DNA of 64,000 nucleotides from positions 1 through 64,000 of the forward strand of contig NZ_JALLIX010000032.1 in NCBI RefSeq assembly GCF_023242365.1, given 5' to 3'. The DNA is from Pseudomonas sp. MWU13-2100 (GTDB lineage: Bacteria > Pseudomonadota > Gammaproteobacteria > Pseudomonadales > Pseudomonadaceae). The position numbers were made by a program, and so were the translations under genes. This document shows, one piece after another, positions 48,038 to 57,441 of this stretch (position 1 is the stretch's first letter; each line of letters begins with the position of its first letter). The notes beneath the pieces were generated by a model, which saw nothing but the letters and a program-made list of their open reading frames with translations, had not been told where the DNA came from and ran no database searches.

Positions 48038-48661
48038 ATGAAAGTTCTTGTGGTGTCGCAATATTTTTGGCTAGAGTCTTTTGTTGTCAATGATCAGGTT
48101 AAAGCTTTATCTATCCAGGGCCACGTTGTAAAATTCTTACCGGAAAGCCAAACTACCCGGATGGTGTAGTCTTTAACGGCTAGAGTGCCTCCGGCACTCG
48201 GGAAGAAAAGTTCGAGTCCTCTGTCAGTGTTTACCATGCACCGCTCAGACCGCGTGGTACTTCTGATGCAAAAAAAACCTCGTATTGAACTAATTGTCAT
48301 TTATCTTGAATGGCTTGAGGCACTACCCACGCGCAGTGAAAGGGGATGCCTATCATGCGATTTTTGTATTTGCGCCAGCTCCAATTGCCTCGGTTATTCC
48401 GGCGACTTACTTGAGGTGGAAACGCAAAGCCATTTGGTTGTATGGGGCCAGGATCTCTGGCCAGAGAGCTTGAGTGCGACCGGGTTCATCAAGAACAAGG
48501 CAATATTGTGCGTTGTAGGCTGGCTGGTGAAAGGTATTTACGCCTTCGTCGATACGCTGCTTGTTCAATCGAGGGCGTTTCAAGACCCGGTTGCCCGTTA
48601 TTCCGGTCCTGGCAAGGTTGTGCATTACCCCAACTCCTATCAGGACATACCGGCGATTTTC
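48038..48661 (+). pseudogene. Decayed WbuB-like glycosyltransferase
   Basis: The first 30 codons (MKVLVVSQYFWLESFVVNDQ) align with the start of the intact wbuB at 54.1 kb, then a frameshift near 48130 brings in ILTGKPNYPDGVVFNG. Later pieces EKFESSVSVYHAPLRPRGTS, HAIFVFAPAPIASVIPA and WGQDLWPESLSATGFIKNKA match the same protein in order, with stops and frameshifts between. The C-terminal part is missing where IS sequence begins at about 48662. It shows that the locus once had another L-FucNAc-type transferase. Confidence 0.85.
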
Positions 48662-49290
48662 AAGATAGTTGTCGCGTGAGCGTGTCACGCTGCCTTTGAT
48701 GTTTGTTGCAGTACCGCCTCCCTCTCTGGGGTTCAGGCACACAATCGGGGCCAGCGACCAATTCCTGATCTTGCCGCTCCAGCGCTCCGGATGCCTTGCA
48801 CGTGCCGCCTCGTACAGCTCGATACGCTTGTGCAGCAGCTCTTGCGCCTGACCAGCTCGCCGCTGTGCCGGAGTTACAAACTTCAGCGCGCTGTGGCGAT
48901 GCTCGTGGTTGTACCAGTCCATGAAGCGGTTCACCCAGTTCCTGGCCTGCTCCAGTGTTTCGAAGGGCCGCTCCGGCCATAGTGGGCAGTACTTGGCCGT
49001 GCGAAACAGGGCCTCGGCATAGGCGTTGTCATTGCTCATTCGGGGCGGCTGAACGAGGGCATCACCCCTAGGTTCTGCATCGCCGCCAGCATGGTCGAGC
49101 CCTTCATCGCACTGCCGTTGTCCGAGTGCAGTACCAGCGGCTGGTTCACGCAGACAGGCCTGACGCAACAACTGTGCGGCCTGCTCGGCGCTTTCGTTGA
49201 CATGCACCTCGTTGGCTACCAACTTACGGCTGTAGACGTCCTTGATCATATACCAGTAGAAGTAACGTCACGATCCACGAACTACACCTA
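48662..49290 (-). mobile_element. IS3-family transposase fragment (orfB 3' part)
   Basis: The minus strand encodes the C-terminal half of an IS3-family transposase: YSRKLVANEVHVNESAEQAA, then after a shift MSNDNAYAEALFRTAKYCP and FMDWYNHEHRHSALKFV. Two frameshifts disrupt the middle (about 49060-49190). Only part of the element is left, and its inverted repeats are not visible. It cuts off the wbuB-like pseudogene. Confidence 0.8.
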
Positions 49291-49490
49291 CCTAAAGATG
49301 AGGTAGTCGTTTACCGTGGCATCTCTGGCGAGCAGTTCCACGGCAGCAGGGCTTCGAAGTCTTCTACCGACGTCGCCAGCGGCAGTCGCTCCAGTATGTG
49401 GCGCAGCCACGTATAAGGTTCCTGGCCATTGATCTTGGTGGTTTCGACCAGGCTGTAGATTTGTGCGCTGGCCGTGGGGTAATCCTCCCA
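49258..49490 (-). mobile_element. IS66 tnpC 3' fragment (left copy)
   Basis: About 60 codons of the IS66-family transposase C-terminus are read on the minus strand (GQEPYTWLRHILERLPLATS, then EALLPWNCSPEMPR). The outer segment ATCCACGAACTACACCTACC matches the end of the IS66 copy at 60.0 kb. It is cut by IS3 sequence at about 49490. Confidence 0.75.
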
Positions 49491-50037
49491 CTTTTAATAC
49501 TCGCCAGAAATAGAGGTCAGGCCGCCAGGGCCAACTTCTGTTCTGCTGCGGATCACCCGGCTGAATATATTCCAATCGGATACCCCGTTTCTCGGCCCAT
49601 CCAGCGAGCTTGGCGCTGATAAACTCTGGACCGTTAACGCTGCGGATCGCCTCTGGCTTTCCACGCCGCCAGCGGTTCGGGCTTCTCGCGCACAATGCGC
49701 TTATGCGGCTTGACCCGCAGGTTCAGTTCCAGTTCGCGATAAATCCGGTACACCCGCTTGTGATTCCAGCGATAGCCCTTCACGTTACGCAGATACAGAA
49801 AGCACAATCCAAACCCCAGTTACGCTGGTTATGCGTGAGTCGGATCAGGTGATCGGCGATCTCGGCGTTTTTAGGCGCCAAACGCGGTTGATAGCGATAG
49901 CACTGATACTACACCGACCTGAACGAACCGCTTCCTGCGCCATCTCTCTTCGCCGCGATGTCTTCACGCAAGATTTCCTTGATCCGATTAGGAAAAAATT
50001 CTACTTCCGATGAGCACTTTTTTCAGAGGGGATTACC
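49490..50037 (-). mobile_element. IS3-family fragment, second type (left copy)
   Basis: The minus strand carries orfB pieces: MAQEAVRSGRCSIK-type sequence near 49935, then LTHNQRNWGFGLCFLYLRNV, YRWNHKRVYRIYRELELNLR and KLAGWAEKRGIRLEYIQPGD. Compared with the copy at 60.8-61.3 kb it lacks most of orfA, removed between two copies of CGCGATG, and 36 bases near 49890. It is clearly dead. Confidence 0.78.
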
Positions 50038-50251
50038 GAGCCGCAGACAGAAGCCGTTGCGCTCCCAGTAAAGGATTTTCACCCGGTTACGGTGGGGGGG
50101 GGCGATTCAGAAAAACGAAAAGTGCCGGGTCGAACACGGCGACTCTGATGTCCAGTTCGACCAAGGCGGCGAGACCGTCGATGGATTTTCGAAAATCCAC
50201 GGGCTTGGGGTGGAGGTAGACTTTTTCCACTTTTGCATCGGGTCGCATCAT
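50038..50251 (-). mobile_element. IS66 tnpB fragment
   Basis: Read on the minus strand from ATG 50251, the sequence MMRPDAKVEKVYLHPKPVDF continues into RKSIDGLAALVELDIRVAVF, the start of the IS66 accessory protein TnpB. A G-run at 50092-50099 causes a frameshift, and the rest is lost. Confidence 0.75.
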
Positions 50252-50763
50252 GACCGCGGGCTCCAGAAAGAATTCGGGAGCGCAGCATCGGGCATCAAGT
50301 ATCGGCTTGGAATGTGGTCTTCATGGAGCGCTTACAGTCCTCGGGGCTCTAGGCGGGCACCGTGATTACAGGAGCCCCGGGCCTGCACTGCCGCCGGTAT
50401 CCAGAAAAAGCTGGGACGAGGCAAACTTCTTCCATCGGGCATTACGAAAAAACTGGATGGTCGGCTGTTAGGTAACGGGTTGCCAGCTTACGATTCGACT
50501 CTTGGAGCTCGGCTCGAACTCGCGGCGTTGTTCGGGCTGAGCCATGAAGACGTCTATCCATAACGCATCCTCTTGTTCAACGGGTAAGGATGCACCATGA
50601 CTCTCCGAGACTAATCAGAGAGCTGGATAGCGGTCTTGATGATGTAAAATGTGGTTCGTTTCGACCTATTTTTTGCGTGACAGGGGGTTGTTGTCCAAAA
50701 ACTCCAGATCGTGCCCCAGGATGGGTATGGTACAATTCTGCATATTTTTTGAGAGGGTTCAGC
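50252..50763 (+). other. Interval between IS remnants and fnlA, with a candidate promoter
   Basis: No intact gene. The first half, up to about 50580, is GC-rich and probably more IS66-related debris, but I could not identify it. From about 50600 the DNA becomes AT-rich. TGGTACAAT at 50728-50736 is an extended -10 promoter element and GAGAGGG (50751-50757) is the fnlA ribosome binding site. Confidence 0.4.
50728..50736 (+). promoter_or_regulatory. Extended -10 promoter of the fnl operon
   Basis: TG-G-TACAAT fits an extended -10 element, 28 bases before the fnlA GTG. No good -35 is needed for this type. It would let the fnlA-wbpL genes be transcribed independently of the upstream O-antigen genes and the IS block. 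Confidence 0.45.
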
Positions 50764-51804
50764 GTGGAAAATTTCTCTGGCAAGGTATTGCTTATCAGTG
50801 GTGGAACTGGTTCCTTCGGGAACGCCGTTCTCAAGCGTTTTCTTAGCAGTGATATTGCAGAGATTCGCATTTTCAGCCGTGACGAAAAAAAACAAGATGA
50901 CATGCGCAAGCGCTATGCCAACTCTAAGCTTAAGTTCTACATCGGTGATGTGAGGGACTATCAAAGTGTTCTAACGGCTACCCGTGGCGTAGATTACATA
51001 TTTCACGCCGCTGCGCTCAAGCAGGTCCCATCTTGCGAGTTTCATCCGATGGAGGCCGTCAAGACCAATGTGATCGGCACCGACAATGTGCTGGAAGCCG
51101 CTATACATAACGGTGTAAAGCGTGTGGTCTGCTTGAGTACAGACAAAGCTGTGTACCCAATCAATGCCATGGGTATTTCCAAGGCCATGATGGAAAAGGT
51201 CATGGTTGCCAAATCTCGAAACGTCGATGAACAGAAGACGGTGATTTGCGGTACTCGTTACGGAAACGTGATGGCTTCCAGGGGATCTGTCATCCCTCTC
51301 TTCATTGAGCAGATACGTCAAGGAAAGTCGCTGTCCATTACTGATCCAAACATGACGCGCTTCATGATGACGCTGGCGGATGCCGTTGATTTGGTTCTGT
51401 ATGCCTTTGAACATGGCAACAACGGTGATCTTTTTGTCCAGAAGGCACCAGCAGCAACAGTAGAAACCTTAGCTCATGCACTGACATCGATGTTGGGGCA
51501 GCCGGAGCATCCGATCCAGGTCATCGGCACTCGTCATGGCGAGAAACTGTATGAGGCACTCTTGAGTCGAGAAGAAATGGCCTGTGCAGAAGATATGGGG
51601 GACTACTTTCGCGTGCCGCCCGATCTACGTGATTTGAATTACAGCAAGTTTGTTGAGCAGGGCGAAGAAAAGATCTCCACGATGGAAGACTATAACTCGC
51701 ATAACACTGAGCGTCTGGATGTTGAGGGAATGAAAAAGTTGCTGCTCAAACTTGATTTCATGCGTGCGATTCAGCGCGGTGAACACGTGATATCTGAGGA
51801 ATAA
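50764..51804 (+). CDS. fnlA: UDP-GlcNAc 4,6-dehydratase/5-epimerase (FnlA/WbjB)
   Basis: FnlA starts UDP-L-FucNAc synthesis from UDP-GlcNAc by 4,6-dehydration and C5 epimerisation. The 346-residue SDR has LISGGTGSFGNAVLKRFL and the modified active site STDKAVYPINAMGISKAMME, with Met in place of the usual Tyr as in WbjB. GTG 50764 follows GAGAGGG. It starts the fnlABC-wbuB-wbpV-wbpL gene run. Confidence 0.92.
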   Translation: MENFSGKVLLISGGTGSFGNAVLKRFLSSDIAEIRIFSRDEKKQDDMRKRYANSKLKFYIGDVRDYQSVLTATRGVDYIFHAAALKQVPSCEFHPMEAVKTNVIGTDNVLEAAIHNGVKRVVCLSTDKAVYPINAMGISKAMMEKVMVAKSRNVDEQKTVICGTRYGNVMASRGSVIPLFIEQIRQGKSLSITDPNMTRFMMTLADAVDLVLYAFEHGNNGDLFVQKAPAATVETLAHALTSMLGQPEHPIQVIGTRHGEKLYEALLSREEMACAEDMGDYFRVPPDLRDLNYSKFVEQGEEKISTMEDYNSHNTERLDVEGMKKLLLKLDFMRAIQRGEHVISEE

Positions 51805-51807
51805 GGC

Positions 51808-52926
51808 ATGAAAGTATTGATCACCGGTGCCAATGGATTTCTCGGTAAAAACCTTGTTGCTCACTTGCAGGAGCGCAAAGACATCGAGTTGCTGCGATTT
51901 TGCCGTGAAGAGGATATTGCCAGTTTGCATTCACTTGTATCCAACGTGGACTTTATTTTCCACTTGGCCGGTGTCAATCGTCCTAAACATGTCGAGGAAT
52001 TTATTTCGGGTAACACCAATTTGACACAGGCGCTGTGTGACGCAGTCGCTGCTAGTGGTCGTAATATCCCTTTGCTTTATACATCCTCTATACAGGCGGA
52101 GCAGGACAACGCTTACGGCACCAGTAAGCGCGATGCCGAAGACGCGCTCTTGAGTCTTTCGAGTCAGCAGGGCGTTGATGTGCATTTATACAGGTTGCCC
52201 AATGTGTTTGGGAAGTGGGCTCGACCTAATTATAATTCGGTCGTAGCGACGTTTTGCCATAATATTGTGCGTGATTTGCCCATCAGTATAAATGATCCGG
52301 ATGCCAGTGTTTCGCTAGTTTATATCGATGATGTCATAAAAAGCTTTGTTGCTGTTATGGATGGAGAGCAATCTGGTAATCCGTTTGTTGTGATTGAGCC
52401 TCATTTTTCTATTACGGTAGGTGACCTTTCGGCGCAACTGCGGGCATTCAAAGAAAGCCGGCAGTCAATGATTACGGAGCGTGTCGGCACGGGGCTTCTG
52501 CGTGCGCTTTACTCTACCTATCTCAGCTACCTGCCGCCTGAAGAGTTTACTTATAACGTTCCGAAATACGGAGATGCTCGCGGTGTTTTCGTTGAGATGC
52601 TCAAGACCAAGGATTCGGGTCAGTTTTCGTATTTTACAGCGCATCCAGGGGTCACTCGAGGCGGTCATTATCATCATACGAAAACTGAAAAGTTTCTGGT
52701 TATCAAAGGCAAAGCCTGTTTCCGGTTTCGCCACATAGTGTCGGGCGACTTCTATGAGTTGTTCACCGACGGCGAATCGCCGGAAGTGGTAGAGACGGTC
52801 CCAGGTTGGAGCCACGACATTACCAACGTTGGCGAAAGTGAAATGATCGTCATGCTGTGGGCTAACGAGATTTTTGATCGTGAGTTTCCAGATACTTACA
52901 CTATGGCTGTGGGCACACAAGCCTGA
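51808..52926 (+). CDS. fnlB: UDP-L-FucNAc pathway reductase/epimerase (FnlB/WbjC)
   Basis: A 372-residue protein with an N-terminal SDR (ITGANGFLGKNLVAHL) and a C-terminal cupin-like domain (GGHYHHTKTEKFLVIKGKAC). WbjC reduces the 4-keto intermediate and helps with epimerisation in UDP-L-FucNAc synthesis. It starts 3 bases after fnlA. The length matches WbjC of P. aeruginosa O11. Confidence 0.92.
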   Translation: MKVLITGANGFLGKNLVAHLQERKDIELLRFCREEDIASLHSLVSNVDFIFHLAGVNRPKHVEEFISGNTNLTQALCDAVAASGRNIPLLYTSSIQAEQDNAYGTSKRDAEDALLSLSSQQGVDVHLYRLPNVFGKWARPNYNSVVATFCHNIVRDLPISINDPDASVSLVYIDDVIKSFVAVMDGEQSGNPFVVIEPHFSITVGDLSAQLRAFKESRQSMITERVGTGLLRALYSTYLSYLPPEEFTYNVPKYGDARGVFVEMLKTKDSGQFSYFTAHPGVTRGGHYHHTKTEKFLVIKGKACFRFRHIVSGDFYELFTDGESPEVVETVPGWSHDITNVGESEMIVMLWANEIFDREFPDTYTMAVGTQA

Positions 52927-52949
52927 TCGCATTAGGAATGAGCATCGCA

Positions 52950-54080
52950 ATGAAAAAGTTGAAAGTCGTTACCGTCGTAGGCACTCGCCCCGAAATCATT
53001 CGCTTGTCACGAGTCATGGCTGCGCTGGACCAGCATTGTGATCATGTACTTGTACATACCGGGCAAAATTACGACTACGAACTGAACGAAATTTTCTTTC
53101 AAGATCTGGGTATCCGCAAGCCTGACCATTTCCTGAATGCGGCCGGCTCAACGGGTGCAGAAACCATTGGTAATGTGATTATCAGTGTAGATCGTGTACT
53201 GGCAGAGGTTCAGCCAGAGGCCCTGCTCGTGTTGGGTGACACGAACAGTTGCATGGCGGTTATTCCCGCCAAACGTCGCAAGATTCCAACGTTCCATATG
53301 GAAGCTGGTAATCGTTGTTTCGATATGCGAGTGCCGGAAGAGATCAATCGCCGTATCGTCGACCACACGGCAGACATCAATCTGACCTATAGTACAATTG
53401 CTCGGGATTATCTGCTGCGTGAAGGTCTTCCGCCTGATATGGTGATCAAGACCGGTAGCCCAATGTTCGAAGTTCTGAATTATTATCGTAATGGAATCGA
53501 GTCTTCGGATGTGTTGCAGCGTTTAGGTCTTGAAGCTGATAAATTTTTTGTGGTCAGTGCTCATCGTGAAGAGAATATCGATTCAGACAAAAATTTGCTC
53601 AAGTTAGTCGATGTGCTAAACTCCGTGGCGGTAGCCTACGGTTACCCGGTTATTGTTTCGACTCATCCACGTACTCAAAAGCGTGTCGACGCAATGGGCA
53701 TCGTATTTCATGAGAATGTAAAGCTCCTTAAACCGTTGGGGTTCAAGGATTACAACAAATTGCAACTCGAATCCAAAGCAGTGCTGTCCGACAGCGGCAC
53801 TATCAGTGAAGAGTCGTCGATTCTGAAATTTCGTGCGTTGAATATTCGCGAGGCTCACGAGCGTCCAGAAGGTATGGAAGAGGCCGCGGTAATGATGGTG
53901 GGGCTTGAGGTCGAGCGGGTCTTGCAGGGGTTGCTGATACTAGAAACACAGGCTTCTGGCTCGGAGCCTACCTTGCGGCTGGTTGCAGATTACAGTATGC
54001 CGAATGTTTCCGAAAAAGTAGTTCGGATTATGCACAGTTATACTGACTATGTAAATCGTGTTGTCTGGAAGTGTTACTAA
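52950..54080 (+). CDS. fnlC: UDP-L-FucNAc C2-epimerase (FnlC/WbjD)
   Basis: A UDP-GlcNAc 2-epimerase-like enzyme of 376 residues that makes UDP-L-FucNAc from the L-PneNAc form in the last step of the pathway. It has VVGTRPEIIRLSRV at the start, HTGQNYDYELNEIFF and LSDSGTISEESS. ATG 52950 (MKKLK) matches the family better than ATG 52938. Confidence 0.92.
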   Translation: MKKLKVVTVVGTRPEIIRLSRVMAALDQHCDHVLVHTGQNYDYELNEIFFQDLGIRKPDHFLNAAGSTGAETIGNVIISVDRVLAEVQPEALLVLGDTNSCMAVIPAKRRKIPTFHMEAGNRCFDMRVPEEINRRIVDHTADINLTYSTIARDYLLREGLPPDMVIKTGSPMFEVLNYYRNGIESSDVLQRLGLEADKFFVVSAHREENIDSDKNLLKLVDVLNSVAVAYGYPVIVSTHPRTQKRVDAMGIVFHENVKLLKPLGFKDYNKLQLESKAVLSDSGTISEESSILKFRALNIREAHERPEGMEEAAVMMVGLEVERVLQGLLILETQASGSEPTLRLVADYSMPNVSEKVVRIMHSYTDYVNRVVWKCY

Positions 54081-54094
54081 TTCGAGTTGTGATC

Positions 54095-55348
54095 ATGGCT
54101 GAGAATAAACTGAAGATCTTGGTGGTCACGCAATATTTTTGGCCGGAAAATATGCGTATCAATGATTTGGTTCGCGATTTTACCGAGAAAGGGCACTCGG
54201 TTACTGTGTTGACGGGTTTGCCAAATTACCCGGAAGGCAAAGTATTTCAAGAGTATCAAGCGGCGCCTGAGCGCTTTGGTGACTACTTTGATGCGAAAGT
54301 TGTCAGGGTTCCAATGCTACCGCGAGGCAAGAGCAGCATTAGTCTGGTGCTGAATTATTTCAGCTTTTTTACCAGCGCCTCTATCGTTGGTGCCTATAAA
54401 TTACGCGGTGAGAAATTTGACGCAGTATTTGTTTATGCTGTTTCACCGATAATGGTAGCAATTCCAGCACTGTTTATTGGTTGGTTGAAAAAAGCCCCGG
54501 TGTTTGTATGGGTTCTAGATCTCTGGCCTGAAACGCTAAGAGCGGTAGGAGTCCTAAAAAAACCTGCTTTGCTATCAATGGTCGGGAAGATGGTTTCATG
54601 GATTTATAATCGTTCCGACTATTTGCTTTTACAGTCACATGCGTTTTTCGAGAATGTTAAAAAATACTGTACGAAAGAAATAGCGTCCCAGCGACTAGTC
54701 TATTTTCCAAGTTGGGCTGAAGATGACTTTTCTGTATCGGCGCCTCAACGCTCCAACTTGTTAACGCGCGATGATTCCGTCTTCACTGTCGTATTTGCTG
54801 GCAATCTCGGCGAAGCCCAGAATCTTCCCGCCGTATTGGATGCTGCCGAGGAGTTGGTTGACAAGGTATCCGTGCGTTGGGTGATTGTTGGCGACGGGCG
54901 TATGAGTGAATGGCTTGATCAGCAGGTCCGTACCAGGCGGCTTGATAACGTGTTGTTGCTAGGAAGGCACCCACTAGAAGAGATGCCTGGTTTGTTCGCA
55001 TGCGCGGACGCCTTACTCGTTTCACTGAAGACCAATGACGTATTCGAAAAAACCATACCTGGAAAGTTGCAAGCTTATCTCGCATCAGGCAGACCACTCC
55101 TGGGGATGATTAACGGAGAGGCGGCAAGGGTGATTGGCGACTCGGGTGCAGGCTTTACGTGCCCGTCTGGCGATGCGAGGGGACTCGCGAAGATTACCTT
55201 GGCTCTGGCGAAATCAGATGCAAGCCAGCTGAAGGCGATGAGTGAATCCGGTCGCGAGTATTACTTGAGTAACTATTCGAAACCTATTCTTCTAGCTCAG
55301 CTGGAAGATCTTTTCCGAAAAGCCACCTTACGAAAGGTCAGCCGCTAA
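54095..55348 (+). CDS. wbuB: L-FucNAc glycosyltransferase WbuB-like (GT4)
   Basis: A 417-residue GT4 with ILVVTQYFWPENMRINDL, TGLPNYPEGKVF and the acceptor-side LDLWPETLRAVGVL. It resembles WbuB/WbjE, which transfer L-FucNAc and lie next to fnlABC in other clusters. The start is uncertain (ATG 54095, or GTG 54089). It overlaps wbpV by one base. The pseudogene at 48.0 kb is a decayed relative. Confidence 0.87.
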   Translation: MAENKLKILVVTQYFWPENMRINDLVRDFTEKGHSVTVLTGLPNYPEGKVFQEYQAAPERFGDYFDAKVVRVPMLPRGKSSISLVLNYFSFFTSASIVGAYKLRGEKFDAVFVYAVSPIMVAIPALFIGWLKKAPVFVWVLDLWPETLRAVGVLKKPALLSMVGKMVSWIYNRSDYLLLQSHAFFENVKKYCTKEIASQRLVYFPSWAEDDFSVSAPQRSNLLTRDDSVFTVVFAGNLGEAQNLPAVLDAAEELVDKVSVRWVIVGDGRMSEWLDQQVRTRRLDNVLLLGRHPLEEMPGLFACADALLVSLKTNDVFEKTIPGKLQAYLASGRPLLGMINGEAARVIGDSGAGFTCPSGDARGLAKITLALAKSDASQLKAMSESGREYYLSNYSKPILLAQLEDLFRKATLRKVSR

Positions 55349-56310
55349 TGTTGCAGAGCATTTTTTTGACTGGGGCGACGGGCTTTGTTGGTGGAGCCAT
55401 TCTAAATCGTCTGCACAACGAAAATAAGCATCCTGTCGTGGCAGTTGTTCGTAGTGAATCTCGGCTCCAGGTGCAGAGCGTTCCCTCGATATGCATAGAC
55501 ACGTTTGATGGCGACACCAGGTGGGAAGACAAATTTGCCAATTCGAATGTGATCATTCATTCGGCGGCTAGGGTTCATGTCATGAATGATGCCGAGGCCG
55601 ATCCATTGGCAGCGTTTCGCAAAGTAAACGTTGAAGGCACATTGAATCTTGCCCGGCAGGCGGCTGCATCAGGTGTGCGACGATTTATTTTCATCAGCTC
55701 AATCAAAGTCAATGGAGAGGGGACGGCTCCGGGGGCACCTTATACTGCCGATGATGCCCCTGCTCCGGCGGACCCCTATGGTATTTCCAAGATGGAGGCG
55801 GAGCAGGGACTTCGCAAGCTAGCGGCAGAAACAGCCATGGAGGTCGTTATTATTCGGCCGGTACTGGTCTATGGACCAGGCGTTAAGGCGAACTTCTTGA
55901 ATATGATGCGTTGGTTGGACAAGGGAATCCCCTTGCCTTTTGGAGCGATTTACAACAGTCGAAGTCTGGTCGCGTTAGATAATCTGGTCGATCTGGTATT
56001 GACCTGTATCTCTCACCCTGCCGCTGCCAATCAGACCTTTCTTGTCAGCGACGGAGATGATTTATCCACGACCGCATTGCTGAAGAGGATGGCGAAAGCG
56101 CTCAACAAACCAGCTCGACTCATTCCGGTACCTAGCTGGATGCTTCAGGGGGGGGCTGAAATACTGGGTAAAAAGGGGCTTTCCCAACGGCTATGTGGGT
56201 CGTTACAAGTCGATATCACAAAAACTCGTTCTCTTTTAGGTTGGATACCACCGGTGAGCGTTGATGAGGCTCTGGCGACCACTGCGTTATATTTTCGGGA
56301 ACATCGATAA
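55348..56310 (+). CDS. wbpV: Nucleotide-sugar reductase/epimerase (WbpV-like)
   Basis: A 320-residue SDR with LTGATGFVGGAILNRL, the catalytic SSIKVNGE segment and YGISKMEAE. WbpV-like enzymes reduce the 4-keto-6-deoxy UDP-sugar made by WbpM to UDP-D-QuiNAc or UDP-D-FucNAc. With wbpL and wbpM next door this supplies the first sugar of the repeat. Start ATG 55348 overlaps the wbuB stop. Confidence 0.85.
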   Translation: MLQSIFLTGATGFVGGAILNRLHNENKHPVVAVVRSESRLQVQSVPSICIDTFDGDTRWEDKFANSNVIIHSAARVHVMNDAEADPLAAFRKVNVEGTLNLARQAAASGVRRFIFISSIKVNGEGTAPGAPYTADDAPAPADPYGISKMEAEQGLRKLAAETAMEVVIIRPVLVYGPGVKANFLNMMRWLDKGIPLPFGAIYNSRSLVALDNLVDLVLTCISHPAAANQTFLVSDGDDLSTTALLKRMAKALNKPARLIPVPSWMLQGGAEILGKKGLSQRLCGSLQVDITKTRSLLGWIPPVSVDEALATTALYFREHR

Positions 56311-56312
56311 CA

Positions 56313-57347
56313 ATGATTTACTTGTGGCTAATTCCGGTTGTTGCTGTTCTTTCCTTGGCGCTGACTGCAGCTTTGCGACGCTATGCGTTGGCTCGAAGCA
56401 TCATTGATGTTCCCAACGCTCGCAGTTCTCACTCTATTCCGACTCCACGGGGTGGTGGAGTGGCAATCGTTGTGGCCTTCCTTGTCTCGCTGCCCTTGTT
56501 GGGATTGACCAATCTAGCTCCTTGGACAGAACTGATTGCTGTGGGGGGGGCGGGCGGCTTGGTTGCAGTGATTGGTTTTATGGACGATCACGGTCATATA
56601 GCAGCTCGCTGGCGCTTATTAGGTCATTTCAGCGCTGGAGCTTGGGGTTTATTCTGGCTCGGGGGCCTGCCTCCTGTCAGTGTCTTGGGGTGGGTCGTGG
56701 ACCTTGGCTGGATTGGGCATGTTTTGGGCGTCATTTATCTTGTTTGGATGCTCAACCTGTATAATTTTATGGATGGCATTGATGGTATCGCTAGCATCGA
56801 GGCCCTGTGTGCCTGCTTGGGAGCATGTTTGCTTTATTGGCTTGGCGGTTTTTCCGGACTTTTTTGGGTGCCATTGATATTGGCGATGGCCGTTGTGGGC
56901 TTTCTCTATTGGAACTTTCCTCCTGCACGTATTTTTATGGGAGATGCAGGAAGTGGTTTTCTGGGTATCGCCTTGGGGGCCATTTCCTTACAAGCTGCCT
57001 GGGTGTCATCAGCACTGCTTTGGGGGTGGTTGATCCTGTTAGGTGTGTTTGTCGTTGATGCAACATTTACCTTGCTGCGTCGGTTGATACGTGGCGATAG
57101 GGTATATGAAGCTCATCGTAGCCACGCTTATCAGTTTGCCTCTCGAAAGGCGGGTAAGCACCTGCCAGTAACACTTGCGGTGGCGTGCATCAACATGTTT
57201 TGGCTATTACCTATTGCTATCTGTGTTATAAAATTAGGCCTTGACGGTGTGTATGGTCTTGTGATCGCCTATCTGCCATTGATTGTTCTGGCGATAATGT
57301 TTCATGCCGGAGAGTTGGAAGACACGTCGCGGTCCTCGGCTGCCTGA
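56313..57347 (+). CDS. wbpL: Initiating sugar-phosphate transferase WbpL
   Basis: A polytopic 344-residue member of the WecA/MraY superfamily with about ten helices. It has the metal-binding DD in GFMDDHG, NLYNFMDGIDG, FMGDAGSGFLG and the late AHRSHAYQ. WbpL moves a QuiNAc- or FucNAc-1-phosphate to undecaprenyl phosphate and starts O-antigen assembly. It starts 2 bases after wbpV. Confidence 0.92.
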   Translation: MIYLWLIPVVAVLSLALTAALRRYALARSIIDVPNARSSHSIPTPRGGGVAIVVAFLVSLPLLGLTNLAPWTELIAVGGAGGLVAVIGFMDDHGHIAARWRLLGHFSAGAWGLFWLGGLPPVSVLGWVVDLGWIGHVLGVIYLVWMLNLYNFMDGIDGIASIEALCACLGACLLYWLGGFSGLFWVPLILAMAVVGFLYWNFPPARIFMGDAGSGFLGIALGAISLQAAWVSSALLWGWLILLGVFVVDATFTLLRRLIRGDRVYEAHRSHAYQFASRKAGKHLPVTLAVACINMFWLLPIAICVIKLGLDGVYGLVIAYLPLIVLAIMFHAGELEDTSRSSAA

Positions 57348-57441
57348 GGTTCGGTATTTCTATTGTCTTGAATGTGCTCGAGTGTGATCGCTAGTAGGGT
57401 TCTCTCTAATTTAAGTGTGGCAAGAGGTGTTCAAAGAGGTT

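Noticed and set aside
48185..48679. 164-codon plus-strand frame as a separate gene
   Set aside because: Its second half is one frame of the decayed wbuB-like pseudogene, and the first half is out of frame with it.
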